From contig JAIXXN010000061.1 in the NCBI GenBank assembly GCA_027490725.1, forward strand, positions 1 through 64,000: a DNA stretch of 64,000 nt. Direction: 5' to 3'. Both the position numbers and the translations under genes were made by a program. Source of the stretch: Oxalobacteraceae bacterium (GTDB lineage: Bacteria; Pseudomonadota; Gammaproteobacteria; Burkholderiales; Burkholderiaceae_D). The notes below the pieces were generated by a model. That model worked only from the letters and a program-made list of their open reading frames with translations, ran no database searches and was not told the DNA's origin. Shown in pieces: positions 41,662 to 50,112 of the stretch. Position 1 is the stretch's first letter, and every line of letters begins with the position of its first letter.

Positions 41662-42228
41662 ATGCCTTTTGATACCGTCCGCATCACAATGCTGTGCAGG
41701 CACTACGGATCGTGCCTGTTACTTTGTCTGAGCCTTACGCTACTAGCCAGCGCCAGCAGTCAAGCCGCCAGCTGGCGCGACGAGCTGCCGGCAGCCGTCA
41801 AACTCGGTGGCGGCGAACTACGCTGGTTCGGCTTGCGCATCTACCATGCCAGCCTGTGGGCCGAGCAGCGCCCGTTCCAGTCCCAGCGCCCCTTTGCCTT
41901 ACAGCTACAATACCATCGCAGCATCAGCCGCGAACGACTGGTCGATACCAGCATCGATGAAATTCGCCGGCTCAGTCCCGCTGCCCCCGATGCCGCCACC
42001 CTGAGCCGCTGGCGCGCCAGCTTGCTGCGCGCCTTCACCGACGTGCAGGCCGGCGACGAACTGATCGGACTATACCGCCCCGGGCAAGGCATGCGCCTGT
42101 ATAACCAGCAGCAGTTGCTGGCCGAAATCGATGATGTCGCGTTGGCCCAGGCCTTCTTTGCCATCTGGCTGGACGAGCGCACCCATGATCAGGGACTGCG
42201 CCGCCAGCTGCTGGGCACGTCTCCGTGA
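41662..42228 (+). CDS. Secreted chalcone-isomerase-like protein
   Basis: 188 aa with a signal peptide (about 10-35, ending SSQAAS). The mature part contains KLGGGELRWFGLRIYHASLW and LQYHRSISRERLVDTSIDEIRRL, diagnostic of the bacterial chalcone-isomerase-like family. Despite the name these proteins lack known flavonoid activity, and some of the fold is used for fatty-acid binding. It is the first gene of a set with MFS, DUF3833 and DUF2459 proteins, overlapping the MFS gene by 4 nt. The family recurs in light-responsive clusters with photolyase genes. Confidence 0.85.
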   Translation: MPFDTVRITMLCRHYGSCLLLCLSLTLLASASSQAASWRDELPAAVKLGGGELRWFGLRIYHASLWAEQRPFQSQRPFALQLQYHRSISRERLVDTSIDEIRRLSPAAPDAATLSRWRASLLRAFTDVQAGDELIGLYRPGQGMRLYNQQQLLAEIDDVALAQAFFAIWLDERTHDQGLRRQLLGTSP

Positions 42229-43514
42229 GCACTGCCGCCCCGCGCTGGTGGCGGCTGGCCGCCTACGGCCTGCTCGGCTTGCCACTGGCAATGGCCGCCC
42301 TCCCCGTGTATGTGCAGGTCGCTTCCTACTACAGTCTGCTGCACGGAACGGGGCTGGCGCAACTCGGCTGGGTACTGTTCGCCGCGCGTCTGCTCGACAC
42401 CGTGCAGGACCCGCTGATCGGCCACCTGATCGACCGGCTGCGCCAGCACCTGACGCGCTGGCTGATCGCTGGCGGCCTGACCCTGGCGCTGGCGTTTACC
42501 GGACTGTGGCAAGTTCCCGCCACCCTGATTGCACCGACATTGTGGCTGGCCGTGATGCTGTTCCTGGCCTACAGCGCACACAGCCTGCTGAACATCGCCT
42601 ATCTATCATGGGGCGCCCGCCTCGCCCCGGCCAGCAGCGCTGACAGCACCGCCAGCGCACCAGTGCTCTCGGCCACCGCATGGCGCGAGGGTGCCGGTCT
42701 GCTGGGCCTGATCCTCGGCAGTACCATTCCTGCCACCATCATGAGCGCCAGCCCGGCCAGCATCGCCGGACAGATGGCCTGGTACAGTCTGGGCTTTGCC
42801 GTGCTGCTGATACTGGCCCTGTACGCGCTGCTGCGACTGGCACCGGCATGGCCAGCGGCTAGCGAGGCAGCTGCCAACTGGCGCAGTGTGCTGCAACGCA
42901 TGCGCAGCAACCCCAGCTTCCGGCGTTTGCTGCTGCCGTATTTCCTCAATTCCTGCGGGGTCGCGCTACCAGCCACGCTGGCCCTGTTCTTCATTGGCGA
43001 TCAGTTGCGGGCAGCGCCGCTGGCCGGGCTATTCCTGGGCAGCTACTTCATCGCTGCGGCGCTCGGTCTGCCCCTGTGGACGGCGCTGGCGCGCCGCATC
43101 GGCGTGCTGGCGTGCTGGCGCCTCGGCATGCTGCTGGGGATTATCAGTTTCGCCGGTGCCGGCTGGCTGGGCGCTGGCGACACGCAGGCCTATCTGCTGA
43201 TCTGTGTGGCCGCCGGTGCCGCGCTGGGCGCCGATCTGGCCATGCCGAACGTGCTGCTGGCACAACTGATCCGTCCCGACGAAGCGCCGGCCGCCTATTA
43301 CGGCGTGCTAACGTTACTGGGCAAGCTGGCACTGGCGCTGTCCGGGCTGGCGCTGCCCTTGCTGGCACTGCTAGGCTACCAGCCCGGCCAGCCCGGTGGC
43401 CTGCCGCTGGCACTGGTGTACGCCGCGCTGCCCTGTCTACTCAAACTGCTGGCCATGTTCGTGCTGCGACGCGAACTGCCGGCAGCACCGATTTTTTCCC
43501 GGAGTCTGCCATGA
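42225..43514 (+). CDS. MFS transporter of the GPH (glycoside-pentoside-hexuronide) type
   Basis: 429 aa beginning with a GTG in the 4-nt overlap. About 12 TM helices are visible, with GQ-type MFS_2 motifs such as FAARLLDTVQDPLIGHLIDRL (loop 2-3) and SWGARLAP. The family normally couples sugars or other solutes to cation movement; here the substrate is unknown, and its relatives in similar clusters are annotated only as transporters. It overlaps the following lipoprotein gene by 4 nt. Confidence 0.88.
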   Translation: MSTAAPRWWRLAAYGLLGLPLAMAALPVYVQVASYYSLLHGTGLAQLGWVLFAARLLDTVQDPLIGHLIDRLRQHLTRWLIAGGLTLALAFTGLWQVPATLIAPTLWLAVMLFLAYSAHSLLNIAYLSWGARLAPASSADSTASAPVLSATAWREGAGLLGLILGSTIPATIMSASPASIAGQMAWYSLGFAVLLILALYALLRLAPAWPAASEAAANWRSVLQRMRSNPSFRRLLLPYFLNSCGVALPATLALFFIGDQLRAAPLAGLFLGSYFIAAALGLPLWTALARRIGVLACWRLGMLLGIISFAGAGWLGAGDTQAYLLICVAAGAALGADLAMPNVLLAQLIRPDEAPAAYYGVLTLLGKLALALSGLALPLLALLGYQPGQPGGLPLALVYAALPCLLKLLAMFVLRRELPAAPIFSRSLP

Positions 43515-44053
43515 AACCCCTGTCTACCCTACTCAAACTCACCCTGCTGCTACTGTTGTCCGCCTGCGCCAGTCCCAACGTCCAGCAATATCAGGCGCTG
43601 CAACCGAAACTCGATCTGCCCGGCTATTTCCTCGGCACCACCCACGCCTGGGGCATGTTCCAGCAGCGCGGCGGCAGCGTCGTCAAACGCTTCAAAGTGG
43701 AAATTACCGGTACCGGCGACGCCCAGCAACTCACGCTCGACGAACGCTTCCGCTATGACGATGGGACCACCCAGCGACGAGTCTGGAAGCTGACGCGTGA
43801 CGCCGAGGGGCGCTGGAGCGGGCGCGCCGACGATGTGCAAGGTGTCGCGCAAGGGGAAATTGCCGGGAATGCCCTGCACTGGCAATACACCCTGCTACTG
43901 CCCGTCGATGGCAGCACCTACGCGATGAAATTTGATGACTGGATGTTCCTGATCGACGAGTGCACCATGATCAACCGCGCCAGCATGGGCAAGTTCGGGA
44001 TTGAACTGGGACAGGTCACGCTGATGTTCCGCAAGCAGTCCTGCCCGGGCTAA
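43511..44053 (+). CDS. DUF3833-family lipoprotein
   Basis: 180 aa. The signal peptide ends in a lipobox LSAC (LLLLLSACASPN), so it should be anchored to the outer or inner membrane. The domain contains FLGTTHAWGMFQQRGGSVVKRFKVEI and the lipocalin-like strands VWKLTRDAEGRWSGRADDVQG. DUF3833 proteins occur with the MFS and chalcone-isomerase-like genes in light-response clusters. The ATG overlaps the stop of the MFS gene. Confidence 0.85.
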   Translation: MKPLSTLLKLTLLLLLSACASPNVQQYQALQPKLDLPGYFLGTTHAWGMFQQRGGSVVKRFKVEITGTGDAQQLTLDERFRYDDGTTQRRVWKLTRDAEGRWSGRADDVQGVAQGEIAGNALHWQYTLLLPVDGSTYAMKFDDWMFLIDECTMINRASMGKFGIELGQVTLMFRKQSCPG

Positions 44054-44103
44054 GCGCCGCCGGCTACGGTAAAATAGCGACTTCCGTATGCCGCCCGATC
44101 CCC

Positions 44104-44787
44104 ATGAAACGACCTGCTCTGGCATGGCTGCTGATGCTGTTCAGCGGCCTGCTCTTTCTGACCGGCTGTGCCGTCGCGCCCAGCCGCAACAACGTACCTC
44201 CTGCGGACGCACCGCACACCATCTACCTGCTGCGCTACGGCTGGCATACCGCCCTGCTGTTCGACAGCGAGACGCTGCGCCAGCGCATTGCGCGCCTGCG
44301 CAGTGACCTGCGGCCTTCACGGTATGTGCTGGTGGGCTGGGGTGATGGCGCGTATTTTGTGCAGGATAACGCCGCCTGGTCGACCGCCGTCAAAGCGCTG
44401 GTAGCGTCGGATTATCCGGCCTTGCAGGTGGGGGGCCGGGAAGTCAATCCGCCACTGGGCGTGACGGCGCAGGACAGCCTGCCGCTGGCGATTACGGCGC
44501 GCGGCATGGAACAGCTACTGGCCTATCTGGAACGTAGCATCGCCACCGATGCTGCCGGGCAGCCCATCTATCTGGGTGCGCAGACCGCCTACGCCGACCG
44601 TTTCTATCAGGCGAACGGCCACTACAGCTTGCTCAACAACTGTAATTCGTGGATCGTGGGGGCGCTCAGGGCGGCAGAATTACCGATTGCGGGACTGAAT
44701 CTGACGGCCAGCAGCGTCTTCGAACAGGCGCGCCAGATTTCGGCACTGCAGGCGCAGATGCGGGAAAACAAGCTGCCTGCCCCGTAA
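44104..44787 (+). CDS. DUF2459 family lipoprotein
   Basis: 227 aa. The lipobox LTGC follows a short hydrophobic helix (LLMLFSGLLFLTGCAV). The domain has a cysteine-protease-like pattern, with TIYLLRYGWHTALLF near the start and NNCNSWIVGALRAA near the end. These positions match the conserved His and Cys of the DUF2459/TIGR02117 family. Its molecular activity is not established. It follows the DUF3833 gene by 50 bp on the same strand, so it may be co-transcribed. Confidence 0.82.
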   Translation: MKRPALAWLLMLFSGLLFLTGCAVAPSRNNVPPADAPHTIYLLRYGWHTALLFDSETLRQRIARLRSDLRPSRYVLVGWGDGAYFVQDNAAWSTAVKALVASDYPALQVGGREVNPPLGVTAQDSLPLAITARGMEQLLAYLERSIATDAAGQPIYLGAQTAYADRFYQANGHYSLLNNCNSWIVGALRAAELPIAGLNLTASSVFEQARQISALQAQMRENKLPAP

Positions 44788-44864
44788 TGGCGGCAGGCGG
44801 GGCAACACCGGCTAGGCAAGCGGGCTAGACAGGCGGGCTAGACAGCCGCGCCAGGCAGCCGAAC

Positions 44865-45134
44865 TTAGGCGGCGGCAGCGGCCTTCGGTTTGCGCGGCGC
44901 GCGCGGCTTCTTCGGTTTTTCTTCCACGCTAGCGCCTTCCTTGCCTTTAACCGCTTCGATTAGCGCCGCAACATAAGCATTGCGCGCGGTCTGGGCGATC
45001 GCGATTTGCTGTTGCAGACGGGCCAGTTCCGCATCCACCACTTGCACGTTGGCTGCTTGCATCTTTGCAACATCGTTCAGTTTTTCGGAAGCATACGACG
45101 TTCCGTTGATCGTAATGTATTGCGGCAGACTCAT
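44865..45134 (-). CDS. Small protein with Lys/Ala/Pro tail (DUF6447-like)
   Basis: 89 aa from the ATG at 45134, with AAGGA 5 nt upstream; an ATG one codon earlier is too close. It opens with LPQYITINGTSYASEKLNDVAK, followed by a helical coiled segment (ELARLQQQIAIAQTARNAYVAALIEAV). It ends in a basic tail of Lys, Pro, Arg and Ala (KPKKPRAPRKPK). The N-terminal part fits a small family of uncharacterised proteins. The histone H1-like tail suggests nucleic-acid or polyanion binding. It is convergent with the DUF2459 gene. Confidence 0.72.
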   Translation of the reverse strand: MSLPQYITINGTSYASEKLNDVAKMQAANVQVVDAELARLQQQIAIAQTARNAYVAALIEAVKGKEGASVEEKPKKPRAPRKPKAAAAA

Positions 45135-45255
45135 CATTTTCCTTGTATTCAGACAATTAGGTAGGCGCTTATAAAATTCCGCCGGCCGCAATTGTATGCC
45201 GTGGCCCGCCGCACTGCAACGTCGGCCCCGCACGCCACCATGGCCCCCGGCGATT

Positions 45256-46332
45256 TTATTGGTCAGCCAGCAGCGCCGTGCACAGCGCCCGCGCCGAAAG
45301 CCAGGCCCCCTGCACGCCCCCGCCGCCCCAGGCGTCGCCGCACACACCAAGTCGGGTGGCACGATCCCAGTAGTGTCTGGCTGTGGCGTCCGCCTCTGTG
45401 ACGCACGCAGTCTGCAGGGTGGCATAGCGCCAGCGATGTACCGTAGCGTATTGCCATCGAACGGATGCGCCCAGCCAGTCGTCCAGTGCCCGTAACAACT
45501 GCTGCTGTACCTGCTCCGCACTTTCTTCCAGATGCGCCTGACTCCACGCAGTGGACGCATGCGCCACCCAGTGCGTCAGCCCCGCAAGCGAAGTCCTGCC
45601 CGGCTTGCTGTCATTGCACACAATCATGGCCAGCGGGCCGCTGTCTGGCAGCGCCACCGGCACGGCGCGGGCAGCCTCGGCGACGGCAGTGGCAGTGGAC
45701 GTGCCCGCTGCACCGCTAATTGCCATCAATGTCCAGTCCGGCAGCATCGTCAGCGCAGCGGCCTGCTGCGCCCAATCGGGCTGCTGCGGTTCAAGCAGGG
45801 CCGCCGCCTGCTGCGGTGGAATGGCCAGTAGCACAGCATCGAAGCCGCTGAAACTGCCTCCCTCCGCCAGGGTCACACACCAGCCGCCCGCCTTGCGCTG
45901 CAGTGACTGCACGGTTTGCCGGGTGTGCACCGTCAGTCCCGCCAGCAGACTGCGGCACAGCGCCGGCATGTCGGGCGTGGCCAGCCATTGCCGGTGCGCG
46001 ACACTGCCCGGCACATCGCTGGCCTGCACTGCCGCGGCAGCCAGCCCAACTGCACCCGATGCCGGCGGCCACGGCGCAATCTGCCCCTGCGCGTGCGGCA
46101 CGGCCAGAAAGGCCGCGAAGTCCGGATCACTCACTTCGAAGCACGGCGCACCATGGTCAAAGCTGGCCTGACGGGTGACGCCGGCCGCATCGGTCCAGTC
46201 CACCCGCCGCGTGGTCATGCGACCACCCACGCCACGCGACTTGTCGAACACCGTCACCTGACAGCCGGCCTCGCTCAACATGCGTGCGCAACTGGCCCCC
46301 GCCATGCCAGCGCCAACGATCGCCACCCGCAT
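45256..46332 (-). CDS. FAD-dependent oxidoreductase, renalase/amine-oxidase-like
   Basis: 358 aa from the ATG at 46332, placing the Rossmann motif VAIVGAGMAGASCARML at the very N-terminus as is usual; a GTG 9 codons upstream is possible. FDKSRGVGGRMTTRRV follows (FAD-binding R-G-G-R-M). The C-terminus has LGVCGDAWGGGGVQGAWLSA, the flavin-binding end of this family. It would oxidise an amine or a nicotinamide substrate; the substrate is unknown. It is divergent from the MerR gene, and such genes recur in light-responsive clusters. Confidence 0.9.
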   Translation of the reverse strand: MRVAIVGAGMAGASCARMLSEAGCQVTVFDKSRGVGGRMTTRRVDWTDAAGVTRQASFDHGAPCFEVSDPDFAAFLAVPHAQGQIAPWPPASGAVGLAAAAVQASDVPGSVAHRQWLATPDMPALCRSLLAGLTVHTRQTVQSLQRKAGGWCVTLAEGGSFSGFDAVLLAIPPQQAAALLEPQQPDWAQQAAALTMLPDWTLMAISGAAGTSTATAVAEAARAVPVALPDSGPLAMIVCNDSKPGRTSLAGLTHWVAHASTAWSQAHLEESAEQVQQQLLRALDDWLGASVRWQYATVHRWRYATLQTACVTEADATARHYWDRATRLGVCGDAWGGGGVQGAWLSARALCTALLADQ

Positions 46333-46430
46333 TCCTGCCTGAACCTGATCTTTTTCCACTTGCGCCTCGATTTCCTACTCAATACAAACTCATAACAGAC
46401 TCAAAATAGCCATCTGTCGCAATTTTTCGC

Positions 46431-46436
46431 TATAAT
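46431..46436 (+). promoter_or_regulatory. -10 box of the MerR/LitR-like gene
   Basis: A perfect TATAAT, with a 4/6 -35 TAGCCA at 46407-46412 (18-bp spacer), predicts a start near 46443. That falls inside the most upstream ATG (46440) and argues that the ATG at 46464 is used. Confidence 0.55.
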
Positions 46437-46463
46437 AACATGCAAAATCAACTCAACATTCCC

Positions 46464-47540
46464 ATGAAACCAGCCACCACCCCGGCAGCGATGCCCGCAG
46501 CGGAGCCGCCAGCGCGTTTGCGCAGCAGTGCCGTCGCCCGTCTGACCAGCATCCCGGTGGCCACCTTGCGCATCTGGGAACAGCGCTATCAGGCGGTGCG
46601 CCCGGAAACTGCTCCATCCGGGCATCGCCGCTATGCGCCACAGGATATCCAGCGCGTGTTACTGCTGCGCCAACTCACCCAGCAAGGCCATGCCATCGGC
46701 ACGATTGCCACGCTCAGCGATGCGCAACTTCTGCAACTGGTCAGCCAGCTTGACAGTACTAGCGCGCCCACCACCGGCAGCGCGCTGCGCACGCTGGTGC
46801 TTGGCCGCGCGCTCGGCAGCAGGCTGATGGGCGCCGTGCTGCACCCCGCTCTCGCGCGCCCGCACTCCCTGCTAGCACCCGCTGAAACGCTGGCTGAGGC
46901 ACTGCTGTCGGCCGCCGGCAATACTGTCGACCTGTTGCTTTGGGATCTGCCGGGACTGCAGGCGGAAATCCCGCTCGAGCTACGCGCAGCGCAACGCACC
47001 TGGCCCGACTGCAAGGTGGCCGTGGTGTATCGCTATGCCGGTGCCAGCGCGCTGGCGCGCTATGCGGCGGCAGGCATCGCGGTCTGGCAGGAAGCGCCGG
47101 ACGACGCTCTACTGGCGGAATGGCTCAACACCCTGTCGGACGGTCTGCCGCGCGGTGCCTCGGTCAGCCGTTCACCGCGCCGGCTGTCAGCACCAGACAG
47201 CGCGGCGCAGTCCGCCACCAGTGACACAGCAGCGCCGCCGATGATCGCGCCGCGCCGCTTCGACGACACCGCACTCAGCGCGATTGCCAGCATGGCGCCA
47301 CTGCTCGCCTGCGCGTGTCCGCAGCATGTGGCGGGACTACTGCGTCAGCTGGCCGACTTCGAAGACTACAGCGCCAGTTGCGCCAGTCACGATGCCCGCG
47401 ACGCTGAAATCCACCACGCGTTACAGTACATCGCTGCCATGGCCCGCACCCAGTTCGAAACAGCACTGGTACAACTGGCAGCCCACCAGGGCATCGCTCT
47501 GGACGTGCAAGGCCCTACCGCAGAAAAGGTAACACTATGA
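46464..47540 (+). CDS. MerR-family regulator, LitR-like without B12 motif
   Basis: 358 aa. The MerR HTH (RSSAVARLTSIPVATLRIWEQRY, then PSGHRRYAPQDIQRVLLLRQL) is followed by a Rossmann-like middle domain (about 105-215). A C-terminal helical segment (about 250-345) follows. The DxHxxG cobalamin motif of B12-dependent LitR/CarH is absent, as in the class III LitR proteins (PplR) of Pseudomonas putida, which respond to light through a LOV partner. No LOV protein is in the window. Its place between a photolyase-type gene and an FAD oxidoreductase supports a light- or stress-responsive role. It overlaps the lipocalin gene by 4 nt. Confidence 0.82.
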   Translation: MKPATTPAAMPAAEPPARLRSSAVARLTSIPVATLRIWEQRYQAVRPETAPSGHRRYAPQDIQRVLLLRQLTQQGHAIGTIATLSDAQLLQLVSQLDSTSAPTTGSALRTLVLGRALGSRLMGAVLHPALARPHSLLAPAETLAEALLSAAGNTVDLLLWDLPGLQAEIPLELRAAQRTWPDCKVAVVYRYAGASALARYAAAGIAVWQEAPDDALLAEWLNTLSDGLPRGASVSRSPRRLSAPDSAAQSATSDTAAPPMIAPRRFDDTALSAIASMAPLLACACPQHVAGLLRQLADFEDYSASCASHDARDAEIHHALQYIAAMARTQFETALVQLAAHQGIALDVQGPTAEKVTL

Positions 47541-48091
47541 ACTTCAAACCTCTCGCCCGCTATACCTGCGCATGGCTGGCCGTGGCCGCCCTGAGCGGCT
47601 GCGCCTCGACCCAGCCCCCGGCAGGTATCAGCGCCGTGACACCGTTCGAACTGGCCCGCTATCAGGGCCGCTGGTATGAAATTGCCCGCCTTGACCATAG
47701 TTTCGAGCGCGGCATGAGCGATGTCTCGGCCACCTACACCGCGCAAGCCGATGGCAGCGTCAAGGTCGTCAATCGCGGCTACTCCGCTGACCCGGGGCGC
47801 TGGCGCGAAGCACTGGGGCGCGCTGTCTTCACCGGACCGACCGATACCGGCTCCCTGAAGGTCTCGTTCTTCGGCCCCTTCTACGGCGGCTACCACGTGG
47901 CGGCACTTGATCCGGACTATCGCTGGTCGCTGGTGGTGGGCCCGGATCGCAGCTATTGCTGGATACTGGCGCGCGACAAACAGCTGGAACCGGCCCAGCG
48001 CGCCGCCATCACCGCCAAAGCAGCCGAGCTCGGCATTGCCACGGACGCGCTGATCTGGGTGTCGCAACAGCGTCAGGATCCCGCCCAATAG
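47537..48091 (+). CDS. blc: Outer-membrane lipocalin (Blc-like)
   Basis: 184 aa. The lipoprotein signal ends in LSGC (AVAALSGCASTQP). The lipocalin signature is clear: LARYQGRWYEIARLDHSFERG with the conserved GxW, plus DYRWSLVVGPDRSYCWILAR. Bacterial lipocalins bind fatty acids or lysophospholipids and help in membrane maintenance under stress. It is translationally coupled to the MerR gene and followed after 10 bp by the photolyase-type gene. Confidence 0.93.
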   Translation: MNFKPLARYTCAWLAVAALSGCASTQPPAGISAVTPFELARYQGRWYEIARLDHSFERGMSDVSATYTAQADGSVKVVNRGYSADPGRWREALGRAVFTGPTDTGSLKVSFFGPFYGGYHVAALDPDYRWSLVVGPDRSYCWILARDKQLEPAQRAAITAKAAELGIATDALIWVSQQRQDPAQ

Positions 48092-48101
48092 GGGCAGCGG
48101 C

Positions 48102-49667
48102 ATGACGTATTCGGTCGTCTGGTTCAAGCGCGACCTGCGGGTCCACGATCACGCCCCGTTGCGCTATGCCGCCAGTCGCGGACCAGTGCTGTGCCTGTAC
48201 GTACTGGAACCCAGCCTGTGGGCGCAAGCCGATTACGCCACCCAGCATCTGCTGTTCCTGCAGGAGAGCCTGCGCGATCTGGCGCAGCAACTGCGCCAGT
48301 GCGGCGCACGCCTGCAACTGGCCGTTGGCGAACTACCGGAGGTACTCGCTCGCCTGCATGCCCTCGCGCCCTTCCAGCGCTTGCTGGCCCACGAGGAAAC
48401 CGGCAATGGCCACAGCTATACACGCGATCAGGCGGTAGCACGCTGGTGTCTCGAACATGGCGTGCAATGGCAGGAATGGGCGCAACATGGTGTGACGCGC
48501 CGCCTGCCCAGTCGCGACATCTGGCATGCGCTGTGGGAGACCCATATGCAGGCGCCCGTCCTGCCCGCGCCGCGCCCCGGCAGCCTGCAAGGCGTGACGC
48601 TGCCATGGCCGCTGATGCCATGGCCGAGCGCTACCGAACTAGGGCTAGACCCGCATCACCCGCCACACCGGCAGCATGGTGGGCGCACTGCCGGCATGCA
48701 GGTCTACGACGAGTTCTTACTGGAGCGCTGTCAGAATTACCGCAGCGGTCTGTCTTCGCCGCTCAGCGCACCGGGCGCCTGCTCGCGCCTGTCGCCGTAT
48801 CTGGCACTGGGGTGCCTGAGCATGCGCGAAGTGCTGCAAGCCAGCATGGCGCGCATCGAAGCGCTGGAGCACGATCCGGCGCCGCAAGCGGCATGGCAGC
48901 GCAAAGGTCTGATTGCCTTCGTCAGCCGGCTACACTGGCACTGCCACTTCATCCAGAAACTGGAATCCGAGCCGGCACTGGAGTTCCACAATCTGCACCG
49001 TGGTTATGACGGCTTGCGCGAAAACGACTGGAATCCCGCACACTTCGCGGCACTGATGGCCGGGCGTACCGGCTGGCCGATGGTCGATGCTTGTGTGGCG
49101 ATGCTGCGCGAAACCGGCTGGATCAATTTCCGCATGCGGGCGATGCTGGTATCGGTGGCCAGTTATCCACTCTGGCTACACTGGCGTCCGGTGGGTCTGT
49201 GGCTGGCACGCCAGTTTCTCGACTACGAGCCGGGCATCCACTGGAGCCAGATGCAGATGCAGGCTGGCACCACCGGGGTCAACACCACCCGCGTCTACAA
49301 CCCCGTCAAGCAGGCCATGGATCACGATCCGCAGGGACTGTTCGTGCGTCGCTGGCTACCGGCCATGCGGCGCGTGCCGGACGCGTATCTACTACAACCG
49401 TGGCTGATGCCACTGGCACTGCAGCAGCGCTGCGGGGTGATGGTGGGACAGGAGATTGCTGCCCCGCTGGTCGATCTGGAGCAGGCCACGCGCAGCGCCA
49501 AGCAACGCCTGCACGCCTTGCGCGCCGAACCGGCCGTGCGTGCCGCCAAAGCCGCCATCGTCGAGCAGCATGGTTCGCGTCTCCAGCATGGCACGGCGCA
49601 ACGGAGCAGCAAGACGCGCAGCAGCCAGACTCCGGCACCGATGCAGCAGCAGGCGCTGGATTTCTAG
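48102..49667 (+). CDS. Cryptochrome/photolyase-family flavoprotein
   Basis: 521 aa. The N-terminal Rossmann domain (about 1-130) opens YSVVWFKRDLRVHDHAPLRYA. The helical FAD domain (about 220-460) contains SRLSPYLALGCLSMREVLQ, TGWPMVDACVAML, TGWINFRMRAMLVSVASY and NTTRVYNPVKQAMDHDPQG, with the NPVKQ-type motif of this family. The region normally WQWAASTGTD in CPD photolyases is WSQMQMQAGTTGVN, so substrate and activity (repair or signalling) are not certain. Residues 461-521 are a Lys/Arg/Gln-rich tail. With lipocalin and MerR it forms the core of a light-stress cluster. Confidence 0.9.
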   Translation: MTYSVVWFKRDLRVHDHAPLRYAASRGPVLCLYVLEPSLWAQADYATQHLLFLQESLRDLAQQLRQCGARLQLAVGELPEVLARLHALAPFQRLLAHEETGNGHSYTRDQAVARWCLEHGVQWQEWAQHGVTRRLPSRDIWHALWETHMQAPVLPAPRPGSLQGVTLPWPLMPWPSATELGLDPHHPPHRQHGGRTAGMQVYDEFLLERCQNYRSGLSSPLSAPGACSRLSPYLALGCLSMREVLQASMARIEALEHDPAPQAAWQRKGLIAFVSRLHWHCHFIQKLESEPALEFHNLHRGYDGLRENDWNPAHFAALMAGRTGWPMVDACVAMLRETGWINFRMRAMLVSVASYPLWLHWRPVGLWLARQFLDYEPGIHWSQMQMQAGTTGVNTTRVYNPVKQAMDHDPQGLFVRRWLPAMRRVPDAYLLQPWLMPLALQQRCGVMVGQEIAAPLVDLEQATRSAKQRLHALRAEPAVRAAKAAIVEQHGSRLQHGTAQRSSKTRSSQTPAPMQQQALDF

Positions 49668-49688
49668 CGCCGGTTTTCAGCGCCGCTT

Positions 49689-49946
49689 TCAGGCGTCGCC
49701 ACCCGACAACAGGAACAGCACCATGCGGTCATTGCTTTCCAGCTTGCTATGCAGCGCATCCTGATCGGCGGCGATGCTTTCTTTCGATGGCAGGCTGCGC
49801 ACGGCTGGTACTAGTTCCGGCGGCAGCGAAATGCCCAGTTCGCTCAGCGCACCCACCGGGTCACCCAGCAGACGTTCGCGGAAAGCGTCGTCGCTGGCCA
49901 GTTTATCGAGTACGGTACGCAGCTGAGCGGAAGTGGAAATCGTCAT
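49689..49946 (-). CDS. Candidate precursor of a modified peptide (NHLP-like leader)
   Basis: 85 aa from the ATG at 49946, with AAGGA 9 nt upstream. It begins TISTSAQLRTVLDKLASDDAFRERLLGDP, like the nitrile-hydratase-type leader region (helices plus FRERLL.DP) of the NHLP/putative-modified-peptide families. GALSELGISLPPE follows, the usual end of such leaders. The remaining 40 or so residues end in MVLFLLSGGDA. There is no Cys, but there are several Ser. It is divergent from a SagB-type dehydrogenase gene, the expected maturation enzyme of such peptides. The leader match is by pattern only. Confidence 0.65.
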   Translation of the reverse strand: MTISTSAQLRTVLDKLASDDAFRERLLGDPVGALSELGISLPPELVPAVRSLPSKESIAADQDALHSKLESNDRMVLFLLSGGDA

Positions 49947-50112
49947 AATCAGAGTCCTTAGCGTGATAAAGTTAATTTGGCGCAATGTCGGGGCGCAACC
50001 CCATGCTACGACAAAGCGCATTTATTGCCAAGATGCCACGCTCCCCTTTCCGCAGCAGCCCGAACTAGGCTAGACTCGCCGCGTCACTTTCTGCAAGCTG
50101 AGCTATCCCGCT

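Noticed and set aside
43076..43510. Upstream extension of the DUF3833 lipoprotein frame
   Set aside because: It runs inside the MFS gene in another frame; the lipobox and 4-nt overlap place the true start at 43511.
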